Source of the DNA: Meiothermus rufus DSM 22234
Lineage (GTDB): Bacteria; Deinococcota; Deinococci; Deinococcales; Thermaceae
DNA length: 64,000 nucleotides
NCBI RefSeq assembly: GCF_000423425.1
Contig: NZ_AUHY01000004.1
Span: 16,014 to 80,013, forward strand
Direction of reading: 5' to 3'
Shown here: in pieces, positions 47,112 through 57,267 of the stretch
Layout: the number at the start of each line of letters is the position of its first letter
Position numbering within the stretch: the first letter of the stretch is position 1
Notes under the pieces: model-generated
Seen by the model: the letters and a program-made list of their open reading frames with translations, nothing else
The model's database searches: none
What the model was told of the DNA's origin: nothing
Translations under genes and position numbers: made by a program

Positions 47112-47963
47112 ATGCGCGCTTCTGGCAAAAGACTATCCCTCGGGGGGCTGCTGCTGCGCCTGGGCGGCTACGGATTGCTGGCCCTAGGAGGGCTGCTGAC
47201 CTTAGCGCCTTTCTACTTTATGTTCGTTTTCGCCACCCACCAGCGCTCAGAAATCTTCGGCTTTCCACCGCCAGTATGGTTTGGCGAGCACTTCTGGACC
47301 AACTATCAGATCCTGGTTCAGAAAATCCCATTCTGGCGATCCTACTGGAACAACCTCTACCTGGCCATCATGACCACCCTCCCCGCCCTATTCTTTTGCA
47401 GTCTGGCGGGGTTTGCCTTCGCCATGTACGAGTTCCGCTGGCGCGAACGCCTCTTTGCCATAATATTGGCCACCCTTCTGATACCTCCCATCCTTAATCT
47501 GATTCCCTTCTACTTGCTGATCTACCAGATTGGCTGGATCAACCAGCCCAAAGCCCTGTGGGTGCCGGCTATGGCCGGGGCCTTGGGGATTTTCTTAATG
47601 CGCCAGTACATCCTCTCCGCCATTCCCAAGGAGCTGATTGACGCGGCCCGCATAGACGGGTGCAGCGAGTTTCAAATCTACTGGCGCATCGTGTTGCCGC
47701 TTATCCGCCCGGCTCTGGGCACCCTGGGCCTGATTACCTTTATCGGCTCGTGGAACCGCTTTGCCGACGTGAACGTGATCATGCGCACCCAGGAGACCAA
47801 GACCTTGCCGGTGGTGCTGCGCACGCTGCAAGGGGCCACCGATGTGGAGTGGGGGGCCATCATGGCGGGCACCGCCCTGCTGGTACTGCCGCTGCTACTG
47901 GTCTTCGCCCTGGCTGCACGGCAGTTGATGGAGGGACTGACCTCGGGCGCGATCAAAAGTTAG
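47112..47963 (+). CDS. ABC sugar importer, permease 2 (MalG type)
   Basis: 283 residues from the ATG at 47112; the open frame back to 47082 lies in the previous gene. Six membrane helices and the EAA loop 'SAIPKELIDAARIDGCSEFQ' with 'YWRIVLPLIRPALGTLGLIT'. No ATPase gene follows in this cluster, so the importer must use an ATPase encoded elsewhere (MsmK/MalK-like), as is common for family-1 sugar importers. Confidence 0.92.
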   Translation: MRASGKRLSLGGLLLRLGGYGLLALGGLLTLAPFYFMFVFATHQRSEIFGFPPPVWFGEHFWTNYQILVQKIPFWRSYWNNLYLAIMTTLPALFFCSLAGFAFAMYEFRWRERLFAIILATLLIPPILNLIPFYLLIYQIGWINQPKALWVPAMAGALGIFLMRQYILSAIPKELIDAARIDGCSEFQIYWRIVLPLIRPALGTLGLITFIGSWNRFADVNVIMRTQETKTLPVVLRTLQGATDVEWGAIMAGTALLVLPLLLVFALAARQLMEGLTSGAIKS

Positions 47964-47990
47964 TCTTTGTCCAAATCCTAGGAGGAGCCA

Positions 47991-48989
47991 ATGCCGCTGT
48001 GGAGGTATGGAGTGGTGGGGCTTTTTGCCGCAATCGCCCTAGCTCAATCAGCCCCCCCCCTGCGAGAGCTGGCCGAACGGCGCGGAATCCTTATAGGGGC
48101 CGCGGTAGAACCCAACCTGCTTGTTGAAGAGCCGAGGTATGCCCAGGTTTTAGCCCGGGAGTTCAGCCTGGTAGTGGCCGAGAACGTGATGAAGTGGGGA
48201 GCCTTGCAAACCAGCCGGGGGCAGTTCAACTTCGCCGCGGCCGACCTGCTGGTGGATTTCGCCCAAAAGCACAAGCAGGCCATCCGGGGGCACACCCTGG
48301 TCTGGCACCAGCAGCTGCCCCGCTGGATGTACGGCAACTTTAGCCGGAGCGAAATGGAGGCCATTCTGGCCGAGCACATCCGCACCGTGGTGGGGCGGTA
48401 TAAGGGGCGAATTGCCTACTGGGATGTGGTCAACGAGGCCATCGGTGACGACGCCAGGCTGCGCGCCACACCCTTTGATGTGCTGCCAGACTACCTCGAG
48501 CGGGCCTTTCGCCTGGCCCGCCAGGCCGACCCCCAGGCCAAGCTCTTTTACAACGACTATGGGGCCGAAGGGCTAGGCCCCAAGTCGGAGGCTATCTACA
48601 ACCTGCTCAAGTCGCTCAAGGAGAAGGGGGTGCCCATCGATGGGGTAGGCTTCCAGGTGCATGTGGACCAGGGTTTTTCGCCCCAGCGGGTAGGCATGGC
48701 AGAAAACCTCGAGCGCTTCGCCCGGCTGGGCCTGGAGATTCACATCACCGAGATGGATGTACGGCTCGTCGGAGGGCAGCCCCAGGCCGAGCGTCTAGAG
48801 GCCCAGGCCAGGGTCTACCAGGAAGTCTTGCAGGTCTGCCTGCGCCAGCCTCGCTGTAAGGTCTTCACCCTGTGGGGCTTCACCGATGCCTATTCCTGGC
48901 GTGCCGCCAGTGAACCGCTGATCTTCGACGACCGCTACCAGCCCAAGCCGGCCTACTTCGCCCTGCAGCGCACCTTGCAGCAGCCCTGA
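47991..48989 (+). CDS. GH10 endo-1,4-beta-xylanase
   Basis: 332 residues. Signal peptide at 1-19, then a single GH10 barrel without extra binding modules. Acid/base Glu149 in 'YWDVVNEAI' and nucleophile Glu254 in 'IHITEMDVR'; '[11 protein letters not shown]' is the conserved substrate-site strand. It cleaves internal beta-1,4 bonds of xylan outside the cell (or at the surface), providing oligosaccharides for the importer encoded just before it. AGGAGG ribosome site. Confidence 0.95.
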   Translation: MPLWRYGVVGLFAAIALAQSAPPLRELAERRGILIGAAVEPNLLVEEPRYAQVLAREFSLVVAENVMKWGALQTSRGQFNFAAADLLVDFAQKHKQAIRGHTLVWHQQLPRWMYGNFSRSEMEAILAEHIRTVVGRYKGRIAYWDVVNEAIGDDARLRATPFDVLPDYLERAFRLARQADPQAKLFYNDYGAEGLGPKSEAIYNLLKSLKEKGVPIDGVGFQVHVDQGFSPQRVGMAENLERFARLGLEIHITEMDVRLVGGQPQAERLEAQARVYQEVLQVCLRQPRCKVFTLWGFTDAYSWRAASEPLIFDDRYQPKPAYFALQRTLQQP

Positions 48990-48999
48990 GGAGATTTGT

Positions 49000-50334
49000 A
49001 TGAAGCGAAGCGATTTCCCGAGCGATTTTATCTGGGGCACGGCCACCTCGGCCTACCAGATCGAAGGAGCCGTCCACGAGGACGGGCGCGGCCCAAGCAT
49101 CTGGGACACCTTTAGCCACACCCCCGGCAAGACTCGAGGGGGCCATACCGGGGATGTGGCCTGCGACCACTACCACCGTTACCTAACCGATATTGGCCTG
49201 ATGCGCAGCCTGGGCCTCAATGCCTACCGCTTCTCTGTGGCCTGGCCGCGCATCTTTCCCCAGGGGCGGGGGGAGCCCAACCCCAAGGGGCTGGCCTTCT
49301 ACGACCGGCTGGTCGATGCCCTGCTGGAAAGCGGTCTGGAACCCTGGCTCACCCTCTACCACTGGGACCTGCCCCAGGCCCTGCAGGATCAGGGCGGCTG
49401 GCCCCAGCGGGACACCGCCTATGCCTTTGCCGAATATGCTGCCTACCTGAGCCGGCACCTAGGCGACAGGGTGCGGCACTGGATCACCCTCAACGAGCCC
49501 TGGTGCTCGGCCCACCTGGGCTACTACGCTGGGGTGCATGCCCCGGGCTTGCGCGACCTGGCCCTCTCGCTACAGGCCGCCCATCACCTACTCTTGGCCC
49601 ACGGCCTGGCGGTGCCGCTGATCCGAGAAAACGCCCCCAAAGCCCAGGTAGGCATCACCCTCAACCTGGCCCCAGGCCACCCGGCCAGCCCCGACCCCGC
49701 TGATGTGGCCGCGGCTCGCCGCTACGATGGCTTCCAGAACCGCTGGTACCTGGACCCCTTGTACGGCTTCGGCTACCCGCCAGACATGCTCGAGCTCTAC
49801 GGCCCGGCTTCTCCCCACATCCGCTCGGGCGACTTAGAGGCCATCGCCACCCCCACCGACTTCCTGGGCATCAACTACTACACCCGTGCGGTGCTCAAGC
49901 ACAGCCTCGAGGCCCCCCACCGGTTCAGCGGGGTGCGCTGGGGCCAGGCGTTCACCCATATGGACTGGGAAGTGTACCCCGACGGCCTGCGCGAGCTGCT
50001 GGTACGGCTGGCCCGGGAGTACCGGCCAAAGGCCCTCTACATTACCGAGAATGGCGCCGCCTACCCGGATGTGCTGGTCAATGGGCAGGTATCAGACCCG
50101 GAGCGCACCCGCTACCTACAAGCCCACTTCGCCGCGGCCTTGCAGGCCCTACGGGAAGGTGCTCCGCTCAGGGGCTACTTCGTCTGGAGCCTGCTGGACA
50201 ACTTCGAGTGGGCCGAGGGGTATGAAAAGCGCTTTGGGCTGGTTTATGTAGACTTCGCCACCCAGGCCCGCTACCTCAAGGACAGCGGGCACTGGCTGAG
50301 GGTCTTTCTGCAAGAGGAGGTGCCAAGCGCGTGA
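49000..50334 (+). CDS. GH1 beta-glucosidase
   Basis: 444 residues without signal peptide, so cytoplasmic. Acid/base Glu166 in '[10 protein letters not shown]' and nucleophile Glu350 in '[10 protein letters not shown]'; the N-terminal '[16 protein letters not shown]' is the GH1 signature. It would hydrolyse imported cello-oligosaccharides or other beta-glucosides/galactosides. It lies 10 bases after the xylanase, and its stop overlaps the next start by four bases. Confidence 0.96.
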   Translation: MKRSDFPSDFIWGTATSAYQIEGAVHEDGRGPSIWDTFSHTPGKTRGGHTGDVACDHYHRYLTDIGLMRSLGLNAYRFSVAWPRIFPQGRGEPNPKGLAFYDRLVDALLESGLEPWLTLYHWDLPQALQDQGGWPQRDTAYAFAEYAAYLSRHLGDRVRHWITLNEPWCSAHLGYYAGVHAPGLRDLALSLQAAHHLLLAHGLAVPLIRENAPKAQVGITLNLAPGHPASPDPADVAAARRYDGFQNRWYLDPLYGFGYPPDMLELYGPASPHIRSGDLEAIATPTDFLGINYYTRAVLKHSLEAPHRFSGVRWGQAFTHMDWEVYPDGLRELLVRLAREYRPKALYITENGAAYPDVLVNGQVSDPERTRYLQAHFAAALQALREGAPLRGYFVWSLLDNFEWAEGYEKRFGLVYVDFATQARYLKDSGHWLRVFLQEEVPSA

Positions 50335-51926
50335 AGATTCGCAACCCCATCCTGCGGGGCTTCCACCCCGACCCCTCCATCCTGCGGGTGGGCCAGGACT
50401 ACTACATCGCCACCTCCACCTTCGAGTGGTGGCCGGGGGTGCGGCTGCACCACTCGCGCGATCTGGTACACTGGCGCCCCATCGGCTATGCCCTCACCCG
50501 CACCTCCCAGCTCGATATGCGGGGCAACCCTGATTCCGGGGGCATCTGGGCCCCTTGCCTGAGCCACGATGGCCAGCAGTTTTACCTGGTCTACACCGAT
50601 GTAAAGACCTGGGGCAACGCCGAGGCCTTCAAGGACACCCACAACTATCTGGTTACGGCCCCTAGCATCGAAGGTCCCTGGTCGGAGCCGGTCTACCTGA
50701 ATTCTTCGGGCTTCGACCCCTCCCTTTTTCACGACGAGGATGGGCGAAAGTGGCTGGTGAACATGCGCTGGGACCACCGCAAGGGCAAAAACGCCTTTTC
50801 CGGCATCGTGCTGCAGGAGTACGACCCGGTAGAGCAAAAACTGGTAGGCCCCATCTACCCCATCTTTAGCGGCACCCCCCTGGGGGTCACCGAGGGGCCC
50901 CACCTCTACAAGAAGGACGGCTGGTACTACCTGCTGGTGGCCGAGGGGGGCACGGTCTACCAGCACGCGGCCACCGTAGCCCGCTCGCGCTGCCTCAAAG
51001 GCCCCTATGAGGTCGACCCCCTTTATCCCACCCTGACCGCCAAGGACGACCCCACCCTACCCCTACAAAAAGCTGGCCACGCCTCGCTGGTGACCACCCC
51101 GCAAGGGGACTGGTACATGGCCCACCTGGTCGGACGCCCCCTCGAGCCCCCCCAGGCCCCCCGGCGGCACTGCCCTTTGGGCCGGGAAACCGCGCTGCAA
51201 AAGATCGTCTGGAGCCCCGATGGCTGGCCCCGGCTGGCCCAGGGAGGCCGGGCCCCCAGCCTGGAGGTGGAGGCCCCAGCCCTACCCCCCCACCCCTGGC
51301 CAGCCGAACCCGAACACGACGACTTCGACGCCCCCAGCCTGAGCCTGCACTTCCAGACCCTGCGCCTTCCCCCCGACCCCTCCTGGCTCTCCTTGCGCGA
51401 GCGGCCCGGCTACCTGCGGCTATACGGGCGCGAATCCTTAAGCTCTAAGCACCGGCAAAGCCTGGTGGCCCGGCGCCTGCAGCACTTCTATGCCGAGGCC
51501 CAGACCGCGCTGGAGTTCGAGCCGGAGGATTTCCAGCAGATGGCCGGCCTGGTCTGCTACTACGACAGCGGCAACTGGGTCTACCTGCGCCTAAGCCGCG
51601 ACGAACAGCTAGGCAAGACCCTGGCCATCCTGACCTGCGAGAACGGGCACTACGACGAGCCGCTGGGCCAGGAAATCCCCATCCCAGACTGGCCCAGGGT
51701 GCACCTGCGGGTGCGCTACCAACGGGAGTTTTTTAGCTTTGCTTACTCGTCCGACGGCCAGCGCTGGCAGGAGATTCCACAGCGCTTCGAATCCTACAAG
51801 CTTTCCGACGAACACTGCCGCGGGCTGGGCTTCACCGGCACCTTCATTGGCCTGTGCGCACAAGACCTGAGTGGCCGGCGCAAGCACGCCGACTTCGACT
51901 ACTTCACCTACCGGGGACTCGAGTGA
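50331..51926 (+). CDS. GH43 beta-xylosidase/arabinofuranosidase
   Basis: 531 residues from a GTG. Five-bladed propeller (about 1-300) with catalytic Asp14 ('RGFHPDPS'), the pKa-modulating Asp129 ('[14 protein letters not shown]') and Glu188 ('[11 protein letters not shown]'), and a C-terminal beta-sandwich (about 325-525, ends '[12 protein letters not shown]') as in two-domain GH43 beta-xylosidases. No signal peptide. It would release xylose from imported xylo-oligosaccharides, which then enters through the neighbouring xylA-xylB genes. Confidence 0.93.
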   Translation: MKIRNPILRGFHPDPSILRVGQDYYIATSTFEWWPGVRLHHSRDLVHWRPIGYALTRTSQLDMRGNPDSGGIWAPCLSHDGQQFYLVYTDVKTWGNAEAFKDTHNYLVTAPSIEGPWSEPVYLNSSGFDPSLFHDEDGRKWLVNMRWDHRKGKNAFSGIVLQEYDPVEQKLVGPIYPIFSGTPLGVTEGPHLYKKDGWYYLLVAEGGTVYQHAATVARSRCLKGPYEVDPLYPTLTAKDDPTLPLQKAGHASLVTTPQGDWYMAHLVGRPLEPPQAPRRHCPLGRETALQKIVWSPDGWPRLAQGGRAPSLEVEAPALPPHPWPAEPEHDDFDAPSLSLHFQTLRLPPDPSWLSLRERPGYLRLYGRESLSSKHRQSLVARRLQHFYAEAQTALEFEPEDFQQMAGLVCYYDSGNWVYLRLSRDEQLGKTLAILTCENGHYDEPLGQEIPIPDWPRVHLRVRYQREFFSFAYSSDGQRWQEIPQRFESYKLSDEHCRGLGFTGTFIGLCAQDLSGRRKHADFDYFTYRGLE

Positions 51927-51940
51927 CTCAGGGGGAATCT

Positions 51941-52762
51941 GTGAAGTTTTGCCAAATCCTATGCCTGCTGGCCCTGGCCCTTCCCACGGCCTTGGCCCAG
52001 GAACTACCAGGCTGGCGGCTGGTCTGGGCCGATGAGTTCAACCGGCCCGTGGGCAGCCCGGTGGATCGGAGCAAGTGGAACCTCGAGACCGGCGGATGGG
52101 GTTGGGGCAACAGCGAGCTGCAATACTACACCGACTCCACCCTAAACGCTGTGCACGACGGGCACAACCTGGTGATCACCGCCCTCGAGCAGCGCCTGCC
52201 GGGGCTACACTGTTGGTACGGTCCCTGTCGCTATACCTCGGCGCGGCTCAACACCCGGGGCAAGTTCGAGCAGCGCTACGGACGCTTCGAGGCCCGCATC
52301 AAACTCCCCCGTGGACAGGGGTTGTGGCCCGCCTTTTGGATGCTGGGCAACAACTTCGGTGCGGTGAGGTGGCCACACTGCGGCGAGATTGACATCATGG
52401 AGCAGATCGGGCGCGAACCACGCAGCATACACGGCACCATCCACGGCCCCGGCTACTCGGGCGGCGAGGGCATCGGCAAGGCCCATACCCTACCCACCGA
52501 TTTTGCCCAGGCCTTCCACGTCTTCGCGCTGGAGTGGGAACCAGAAGCGCTGCGCTGGTACGTGGATGGCGTACTCTACCAGACCCGCACCCCTGCCGAC
52601 CTTCCTGAAGGGGCCCGCTGGGTCTTCGACCGCCCCTTCTTCCTCATCCTCAACCTGGCCGTGGGCGGCGGCTGGCCCGGCGCGCCCGATGCGACCACAC
52701 GCTTCCCCGCACGAACGCTGGTGGATTATGTGCGGGTCTACGAGCGAATCGAGGGCTGGTAG
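51941..52762 (+). CDS. GH16 beta-glucanase (laminarinase/lichenase type)
   Basis: 273 residues from the GTG at 51941, with a signal peptide at 1-20 ('LCLLALALPTALAQ'). The catalytic signature 'GEIDIMEQIG' gives Glu149, Asp151 and Glu154. 'WADEFNRP', 'LWPAFWMLGNNF' and 'FHVFALEWEPEALRWYVDGV' are GH16 blocks. It would cut mixed-linkage or 1,3-beta-glucans outside the cell, the glucan counterpart of the xylanase. Last gene of the first cluster. An upstream in-frame start at 51854 would lie within the GH43 gene. Confidence 0.94.
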   Translation: MKFCQILCLLALALPTALAQELPGWRLVWADEFNRPVGSPVDRSKWNLETGGWGWGNSELQYYTDSTLNAVHDGHNLVITALEQRLPGLHCWYGPCRYTSARLNTRGKFEQRYGRFEARIKLPRGQGLWPAFWMLGNNFGAVRWPHCGEIDIMEQIGREPRSIHGTIHGPGYSGGEGIGKAHTLPTDFAQAFHVFALEWEPEALRWYVDGVLYQTRTPADLPEGARWVFDRPFFLILNLAVGGGWPGAPDATTRFPARTLVDYVRVYERIEGW

Positions 52763-52833
52763 CCGGCCTGGGCCTGCTTCGCCCCCGGTGGCTTGGGGAT
52801 GGTTTCCTTGAGCCCATAGGGGCAGCCGCCCGC

Positions 52834-53835
52834 TCAAGGGGCCTGGCCACTGGAATTCCGCACCACCAATTCACCGTAGAACCGCGGCGGTTGAAAAGGC
52901 TGGCCGGAAAGCATTTGTAAGACTCCTCGAGCTGCGCTCAAACCCATCTCGTAGCCCGGCTGGCGCACGGTTGTGAGGGGTGGAATAAGGTACGACGACC
53001 AAGGCAGGTCGTCGAAGCCCACCAACGAGACCTGCTCTGGCACAGCCAAACCGCTCTCAAATAAGGCCAGCCGGGCCCCATAGGCCATGGCATCGTTGGA
53101 AGCAAACACCGCACTAAAAGGAATTCCCTTCCTGACCAACTCTTTTACCGCGTGATAGCCAGAGCTTTCCTCGTAATTCCCCGCCAGTACCAGCTCGGGT
53201 TGCAGCTCTAAGCCCGCTTCCTCTAAAGCCCGGCGGTAGCCATCTAGCCGCGGAGCAGTATGCCAATGTAAAGGAGGGCCACTGATGTAGGCAATGCGGC
53301 GGTGGCCCAGGTCGATCAAGTACCGGGTGGCCTGGTAGGCGGCTTCTTCATTGTCAATAGCCAGGCAGCGATTCTGAATAGGCTCGACCACTTCCCCTAT
53401 CAACAATAGGGGAATCTCCTGGGCAATGCGGTAGAGGCGCTCTGAGGGAAGATGGGTAGTCGCTACGATAAGCCCACCCACCCGGTGGCCCAGCAACAGG
53501 TCTAGGGCATTTCGCGCCTCGCCCAAACGCCAGTGCATACTGCCTATCAGGGGAAAGTAGGCACTATCATGCAGCCCTTTCTCGATGCCACGAAGTATCT
53601 CCACAAAAAAGGGATCGGCGATATCCGGCACCAGCACACCAATGCTCATAGACTTGCCGCGAGAAAGGTTCTGAGCGGCCAGGTTGAGCTGGTAGTTCAG
53701 GCGCTTGGCAGCTGCCAGTACCGCTGCACGGGTTTTGGCCCTACCCTGGCTGCGCCCGCTTAGGATTCGGGCTGCCGTACTAGGGGAAACCCCGGCTTCT
53801 TTAGCAATCTCGTATATGGTCACCTGTTTTGCCAC
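52834..53835 (-). CDS. xylR: LacI-family regulator of the xyl operon
   Basis: 333 residues from a GTG at 53835 (GAGG upstream); a TTG at 53850 is the alternative. Helix-turn-helix '[20 protein letters not shown]' and hinge '[20 protein letters not shown]', then the sugar-binding core ('[20 protein letters not shown]', '[20 protein letters not shown]'). It is transcribed away from xylF. Matching palindromes TGA-Y-A-Y-CGGTGTCA at 53888-53901 and 53973-53986 are its likely operators. The role in xylose control is inferred from position and operators. Confidence 0.9.
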   Translation of the reverse strand: MAKQVTIYEIAKEAGVSPSTAARILSGRSQGRAKTRAAVLAAAKRLNYQLNLAAQNLSRGKSMSIGVLVPDIADPFFVEILRGIEKGLHDSAYFPLIGSMHWRLGEARNALDLLLGHRVGGLIVATTHLPSERLYRIAQEIPLLLIGEVVEPIQNRCLAIDNEEAAYQATRYLIDLGHRRIAYISGPPLHWHTAPRLDGYRRALEEAGLELQPELVLAGNYEESSGYHAVKELVRKGIPFSAVFASNDAMAYGARLALFESGLAVPEQVSLVGFDDLPWSSYLIPPLTTVRQPGYEMGLSAARGVLQMLSGQPFQPPRFYGELVVRNSSGQAP

Positions 53836-53887
53836 GGTTTTAATCCTCAAACTAGCATAGCGACCCGGCTCATCATAGAATCAATTA

Positions 53888-53901
53888 TGATATCGGTGTC
53901 A
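53888..53901. promoter_or_regulatory. Operator in the xylR upstream region
   Basis: TGATATCGGTGTCA matches 12 of 14 bases of the perfect palindrome at 53973. On the minus strand TTGACA (53897-53902) overlaps it, so the regulator probably represses itself. Confidence 0.65.
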
Positions 53902-53971
53902 AAAAGTAAGTTGCTTTCCTCACATATTCGCATGGAAAAACCCAATCTTAGAGCTTATTCGGGGGGCTATA

Positions 53972-54000
53972 TTGACACCGGTGTCATTTTTACGTATAGT
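53972..54000 (+). promoter_or_regulatory. xyl operon promoter with LacI-type operator
   Basis: -35 TTGACA (53972-53977), 17-base spacer, -10 TATAGT (53995-54000), one of the best promoters of the window. The perfect palindrome TGACACCGGTGTCA (53973-53986) covers the -35 box and half the spacer, so bound repressor would exclude polymerase. Confidence 0.85.
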
Positions 54001-54140
54001 ACCCTTCGGTTCCAATAGGTGGGTTGATCTAACTCGGCAGTCCCTTAGCCGAAACAGGTCAGCGCACAAATCCCTCAGCTAAGCCTCTTTCCTTGTGAAA
54101 GAGGTGTCCGGGAATAGGGAACCCATCGCGGAGGTGCAGG
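54001..54140 (+). promoter_or_regulatory. xylF leader region
   Basis: About 134 transcribed bases before the ATG. It holds a perfect 8-bp hairpin CCTCTTTC/GAAAGAGG (54084-54104) and a weaker TCGGC/GCCGA stem further upstream; GGAGGT precedes the start. No coding sequence or known riboswitch seen. Confidence 0.45.
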
Positions 54141-55202
54141 ATGAAGCCTTTAGTTAGGGTGGTCTTGGCAGCCAAAGTGCTCCTGTTGATTTTGATTCTC
54201 CTGTCTGTTGGCCTTTCACAGACCCAAAGAAGGTTGGTGATAGGGGTAAGCTGGGCCAACTTCCAGGAAGAGCGCTGGAAAATTGACGAACGCGCCATCC
54301 GCGAGCAGCTTGGCCGTATGGGAGCCGACTACATCAGCGCCGATGCACAAAGCTCCTCGGAAAAGCAACTAAACGACATAGACGCGCTGATTGCCCGGGG
54401 GGCCAACGCGCTGATCATCTTGGCCTGGGACAAAGACGCCATTCTGCCCGCCATCGAAAAGGCCAAAGCTGCCCGTATCCCGGTAGTGGCCTACGACCGG
54501 CTTATTGAGAACAACTACGCCTACTACATTACCTTCGACAACGTAGAGGTAGGCCGGATGCAAGCCAGGGCCGTCTATGCCGCCAGACCTCGAGGCAACT
54601 ACGCCTTCATCCTGGGCTCCCCTACCGACCCCAACGCCGACTTCTTACACAAAGGGCAGCTCGAGGTACTGCAAGGCGCCATCAACCGGGGAGAAATCAA
54701 AGTAGTGGGTAAGCAGTACACCGAAGGCTGGCGGCCCGAGGTAGCCCAGCGCAACATGGAACAAATCCTCACCGCCAACGCTAACAAAGTGGACGCCGTG
54801 GTGGCCTCTAACGATGGCACCGCGGGTGGGGTGGTGGCTGCCCTAGCCGCGGTAGGTCTGGCTGGAAAGGTGCCGGTCTCGGGCCAGGACGGCGACCAGG
54901 CCGCCCTCAACCGGGTAGCCCGCGGCCTGCAGACTGTCAGCGTCTGGAAAGATGCCCGCGAGCTGGGCAGGAAAGCCGCCGAGGCCGCGGTACTCATGGC
55001 TCGAGGCACGCCCATGGAGAGGCTGCCCGGACGCACCATCTTTGCCGATGGGCCCAACAAGGTCAGAATGAACGCCCTGCTACTCAAACCTGTACCCATC
55101 ACCCGAGAAAACCTCAACATCGTCCTCGAGGCGGGTTGGATCAGCAAGCAGGCCCTCTGCCAGGGCGTGAGCGGTCCTACCGCACCGGCAGCCTGCCGAT
55201 AA
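54141..55202 (+). CDS. xylF: XylF, xylose-type periplasmic binding protein
   Basis: 353 residues. Signal peptide at about 1-26 ('[15 protein letters not shown]'), then a family-2 (ribose/xylose) binding fold. '[20 protein letters not shown]', '[20 protein letters not shown]' and '[20 protein letters not shown]' with '[11 protein letters not shown]' closely follow XylF. It captures xylose for the XylHG importer. First gene of the xyl operon, with GGAGGT before the ATG; followed by a hairpin. Confidence 0.94.
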   Translation: MKPLVRVVLAAKVLLLILILLSVGLSQTQRRLVIGVSWANFQEERWKIDERAIREQLGRMGADYISADAQSSSEKQLNDIDALIARGANALIILAWDKDAILPAIEKAKAARIPVVAYDRLIENNYAYYITFDNVEVGRMQARAVYAARPRGNYAFILGSPTDPNADFLHKGQLEVLQGAINRGEIKVVGKQYTEGWRPEVAQRNMEQILTANANKVDAVVASNDGTAGGVVAALAAVGLAGKVPVSGQDGDQAALNRVARGLQTVSVWKDARELGRKAAEAAVLMARGTPMERLPGRTIFADGPNKVRMNALLLKPVPITRENLNIVLEAGWISKQALCQGVSGPTAPAACR

Positions 55203-55233
55203 CCCAATGCGCAGCCCAGCTTGGTGAGCCTTG

Positions 55234-55257
55234 GGGGTAGGCCTCTGCGCCTACCCC
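55234..55257 (+). terminator. Attenuator hairpin after xylF
   Basis: Perfect 9-bp stem GGGGTAGGC / GCCTACCCC with a 6-base loop, followed by TTTATATG. It lies between the binding-protein and permease genes, the same place as the hairpin at 46060 in the other sugar operon. Confidence 0.75.
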
Positions 55258-55276
55258 TTTATATGCAGGAGGTGGC

Positions 55277-56497
55277 GTGAAGGTTGGTGACAAAAAAGAG
55301 GGGTTCTTGCAAAGCCTGCGGGTAGATGGCCGGATTCTGACCATGCTTATCGTACTGGCGGTGGTCTGGATGGTGTTTCAATTGCTTACATTGAAGCAAC
55401 CGGGCCAGTTCCTCAGCGTGCAAAACCTCTGGAACCTTTCCGTACAAACCGCTGTTGTAGGCATCATGGTAGGCGGAATGGTGCTGGTCATCGTGGCCCG
55501 CCAGATCGACCTATCGGTCGGTTCAATCCTGGGCTTTACCGGCATGATGATGGCCCTCATCCAGACCATGCCCCCTCTGGGGTGGGGAGGGCACTGGCTC
55601 TTAGCCCTGCTAGCGGGCTTGTTGCTGGGAGCCCTGATCGGAGGGTTTCAGGGGTATTGGGTGGCCTACTGGGGCGCCCCAGCCTTTGTGGTTACCCTAG
55701 CTGGCTTGCTTATCTTCCGCAACGCCAGCTTCATCGTGGCCAGCGGACGTACCATTGGCCCCCTCGACGACAACTTCAAGGTACTGGGAGGAGGCATCGG
55801 GGGTTCTATCGGAGAGTTCTGGACCTGGGTAGTAGGCGGGGTCATGGCTCTTCTCATCGTTTATCAACTCCTTTCCAACCGCAACCGACGCAAAAAAAAC
55901 GGCTTGCCCGTGCGCCCCTGGTGGGCCGAGGCTGTGGTCATGGGCTTTCTGCTGGCCCTTACCCTGGCCTTCATCCTGGTCATGAACGCCTACACCTACC
56001 CCGGTACCAACATCCCCAGAGGTATCCCGGTGCCCGTTCTGGTAACCCTCTCAGTGCTCTTTTTCCTGAACTGGATGGCCCAAAACACCCGTTTCGGGCG
56101 GTATATCTTCGCTATCGGGGGAAACCCGGAAGCAGCTCTGCTGGCGGGCATCAACGTCCGGCGCACCCTGGTCTGGGTCTTTGCCTTGATGGGGTTCTTA
56201 GCTGCGCTGGCTGGGGCTGTTCAGGCTGCTCGGCTCAATTTTGTAACCAACAGCATGGGCAACCTGCTCGAGCTCGATGTAATTGCCGCTGCGGTCATCG
56301 GTGGCACCGCACTGGCCGGGGGCAGCGGCACCATCGTGGGCGCAGCCTTGGGGGCACTCTTGATGTCTTCCCTGCGCAGTGGCATGGTGCTTATGGGGCT
56401 ACCCACCGAGTGGCAGAACGTGGTTCTCGGGCTAGTGCTGCTGGCTGCGGTCATCTGGAACACGGTGTACCTCAAAAACCGTAGGGGGGCTGTATGA
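55277..56497 (+). CDS. xylH: XylH, xylose ABC importer permease
   Basis: 406 residues from a GTG (AGGAGGT upstream), about ten membrane helices. '[20 protein letters not shown]' is the conserved core of ribose/xylose permeases, and '[20 protein letters not shown]' is the cytoplasmic coupling loop. A long hydrophilic insert (about 190-215, RNRRKKNG) is typical for XylH compared with RbsC. Its stop overlaps the xylG start (ATGA). Confidence 0.94.
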   Translation: MKVGDKKEGFLQSLRVDGRILTMLIVLAVVWMVFQLLTLKQPGQFLSVQNLWNLSVQTAVVGIMVGGMVLVIVARQIDLSVGSILGFTGMMMALIQTMPPLGWGGHWLLALLAGLLLGALIGGFQGYWVAYWGAPAFVVTLAGLLIFRNASFIVASGRTIGPLDDNFKVLGGGIGGSIGEFWTWVVGGVMALLIVYQLLSNRNRRKKNGLPVRPWWAEAVVMGFLLALTLAFILVMNAYTYPGTNIPRGIPVPVLVTLSVLFFLNWMAQNTRFGRYIFAIGGNPEAALLAGINVRRTLVWVFALMGFLAALAGAVQAARLNFVTNSMGNLLELDVIAAAVIGGTALAGGSGTIVGAALGALLMSSLRSGMVLMGLPTEWQNVVLGLVLLAAVIWNTVYLKNRRGAV

Positions 56498-57261
56498 AGC
56501 CTTTGGTGGAGATGAAAAACATCTGCCTGCGCTTTGGCGGGAACCAGGCCCTGGACAACGTTTCGGTCAACCTCTATCCCGGTGAGGTGGTGGGCCTCTT
56601 AGGGCACAACGGAGCGGGCAAGTCCACCCTGATCAAGGTGCTCTCCGGAGCCTATCGCGCCGATAGCGGGCAGATATTCATCGAAGGGCGGGCCGTAGAG
56701 ATCAACAACCCACAGGATGCCCAGCGCCTAGGCATCGAAACCATCTACCAGAACCTGGCCTTGGCCGACAATCTGGATGCGGTAGCCAATATCTTTTTGG
56801 GGCGCGAAAAACGCAGAGGATTTGCTCTGGACGAAGAGAGCATGGAACTCGAGGCCCGCCAGGTGCTAATGCGCCTGCGGGTGCAAATTCCTAGCCTGCG
56901 CCTACCGGTGGCCCAGATGTCGGGCGGGCAGCGTCAGACGGTAGCTATCGGTCGGGCTATCCAGTTCAAAGCGCGCATCCTGATTATGGACGAACCCACC
57001 GCCGCCTTAGGCCCAGAGGAAACCCGTAAAGTGGGGGAGCTAATCCGGGCCCTCAAAGCGGAAGGTGTGGGCATTTTCCTGATTAGCCACGACCTACACG
57101 ATGTTTTCGACCTAGCCGACCGCATCACCGTTATGAAAAACGGGCGTGTGGTAGGCACAGTTTACGCCCACGAGGTCAGCCACGACGACGTCCTTGGGAT
57201 GATTATTGGTGGGGTGATGCCCAAAAACGCTCGACCTGCCGAGGTTCCCCGAACTCCCTAA
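56494..57261 (+). CDS. xylG: XylG, sugar ABC importer ATPase (single-domain)
   Basis: 255 residues with one ABC module: Walker A 'GHNGAGKST' (about 37-45), signature '[14 protein letters not shown]' and Walker B '[15 protein letters not shown]'. E. coli XylG and RbsA are double-length; here a single-domain protein, as in FrcA-type systems, must act as a dimer. It energises xylose uptake with XylF and XylH and may be dedicated to this importer. Confidence 0.93.
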   Translation: MKPLVEMKNICLRFGGNQALDNVSVNLYPGEVVGLLGHNGAGKSTLIKVLSGAYRADSGQIFIEGRAVEINNPQDAQRLGIETIYQNLALADNLDAVANIFLGREKRRGFALDEESMELEARQVLMRLRVQIPSLRLPVAQMSGGQRQTVAIGRAIQFKARILIMDEPTAALGPEETRKVGELIRALKAEGVGIFLISHDLHDVFDLADRITVMKNGRVVGTVYAHEVSHDDVLGMIIGGVMPKNARPAEVPRTP

Positions 57262-57267
57262 GGCCAT

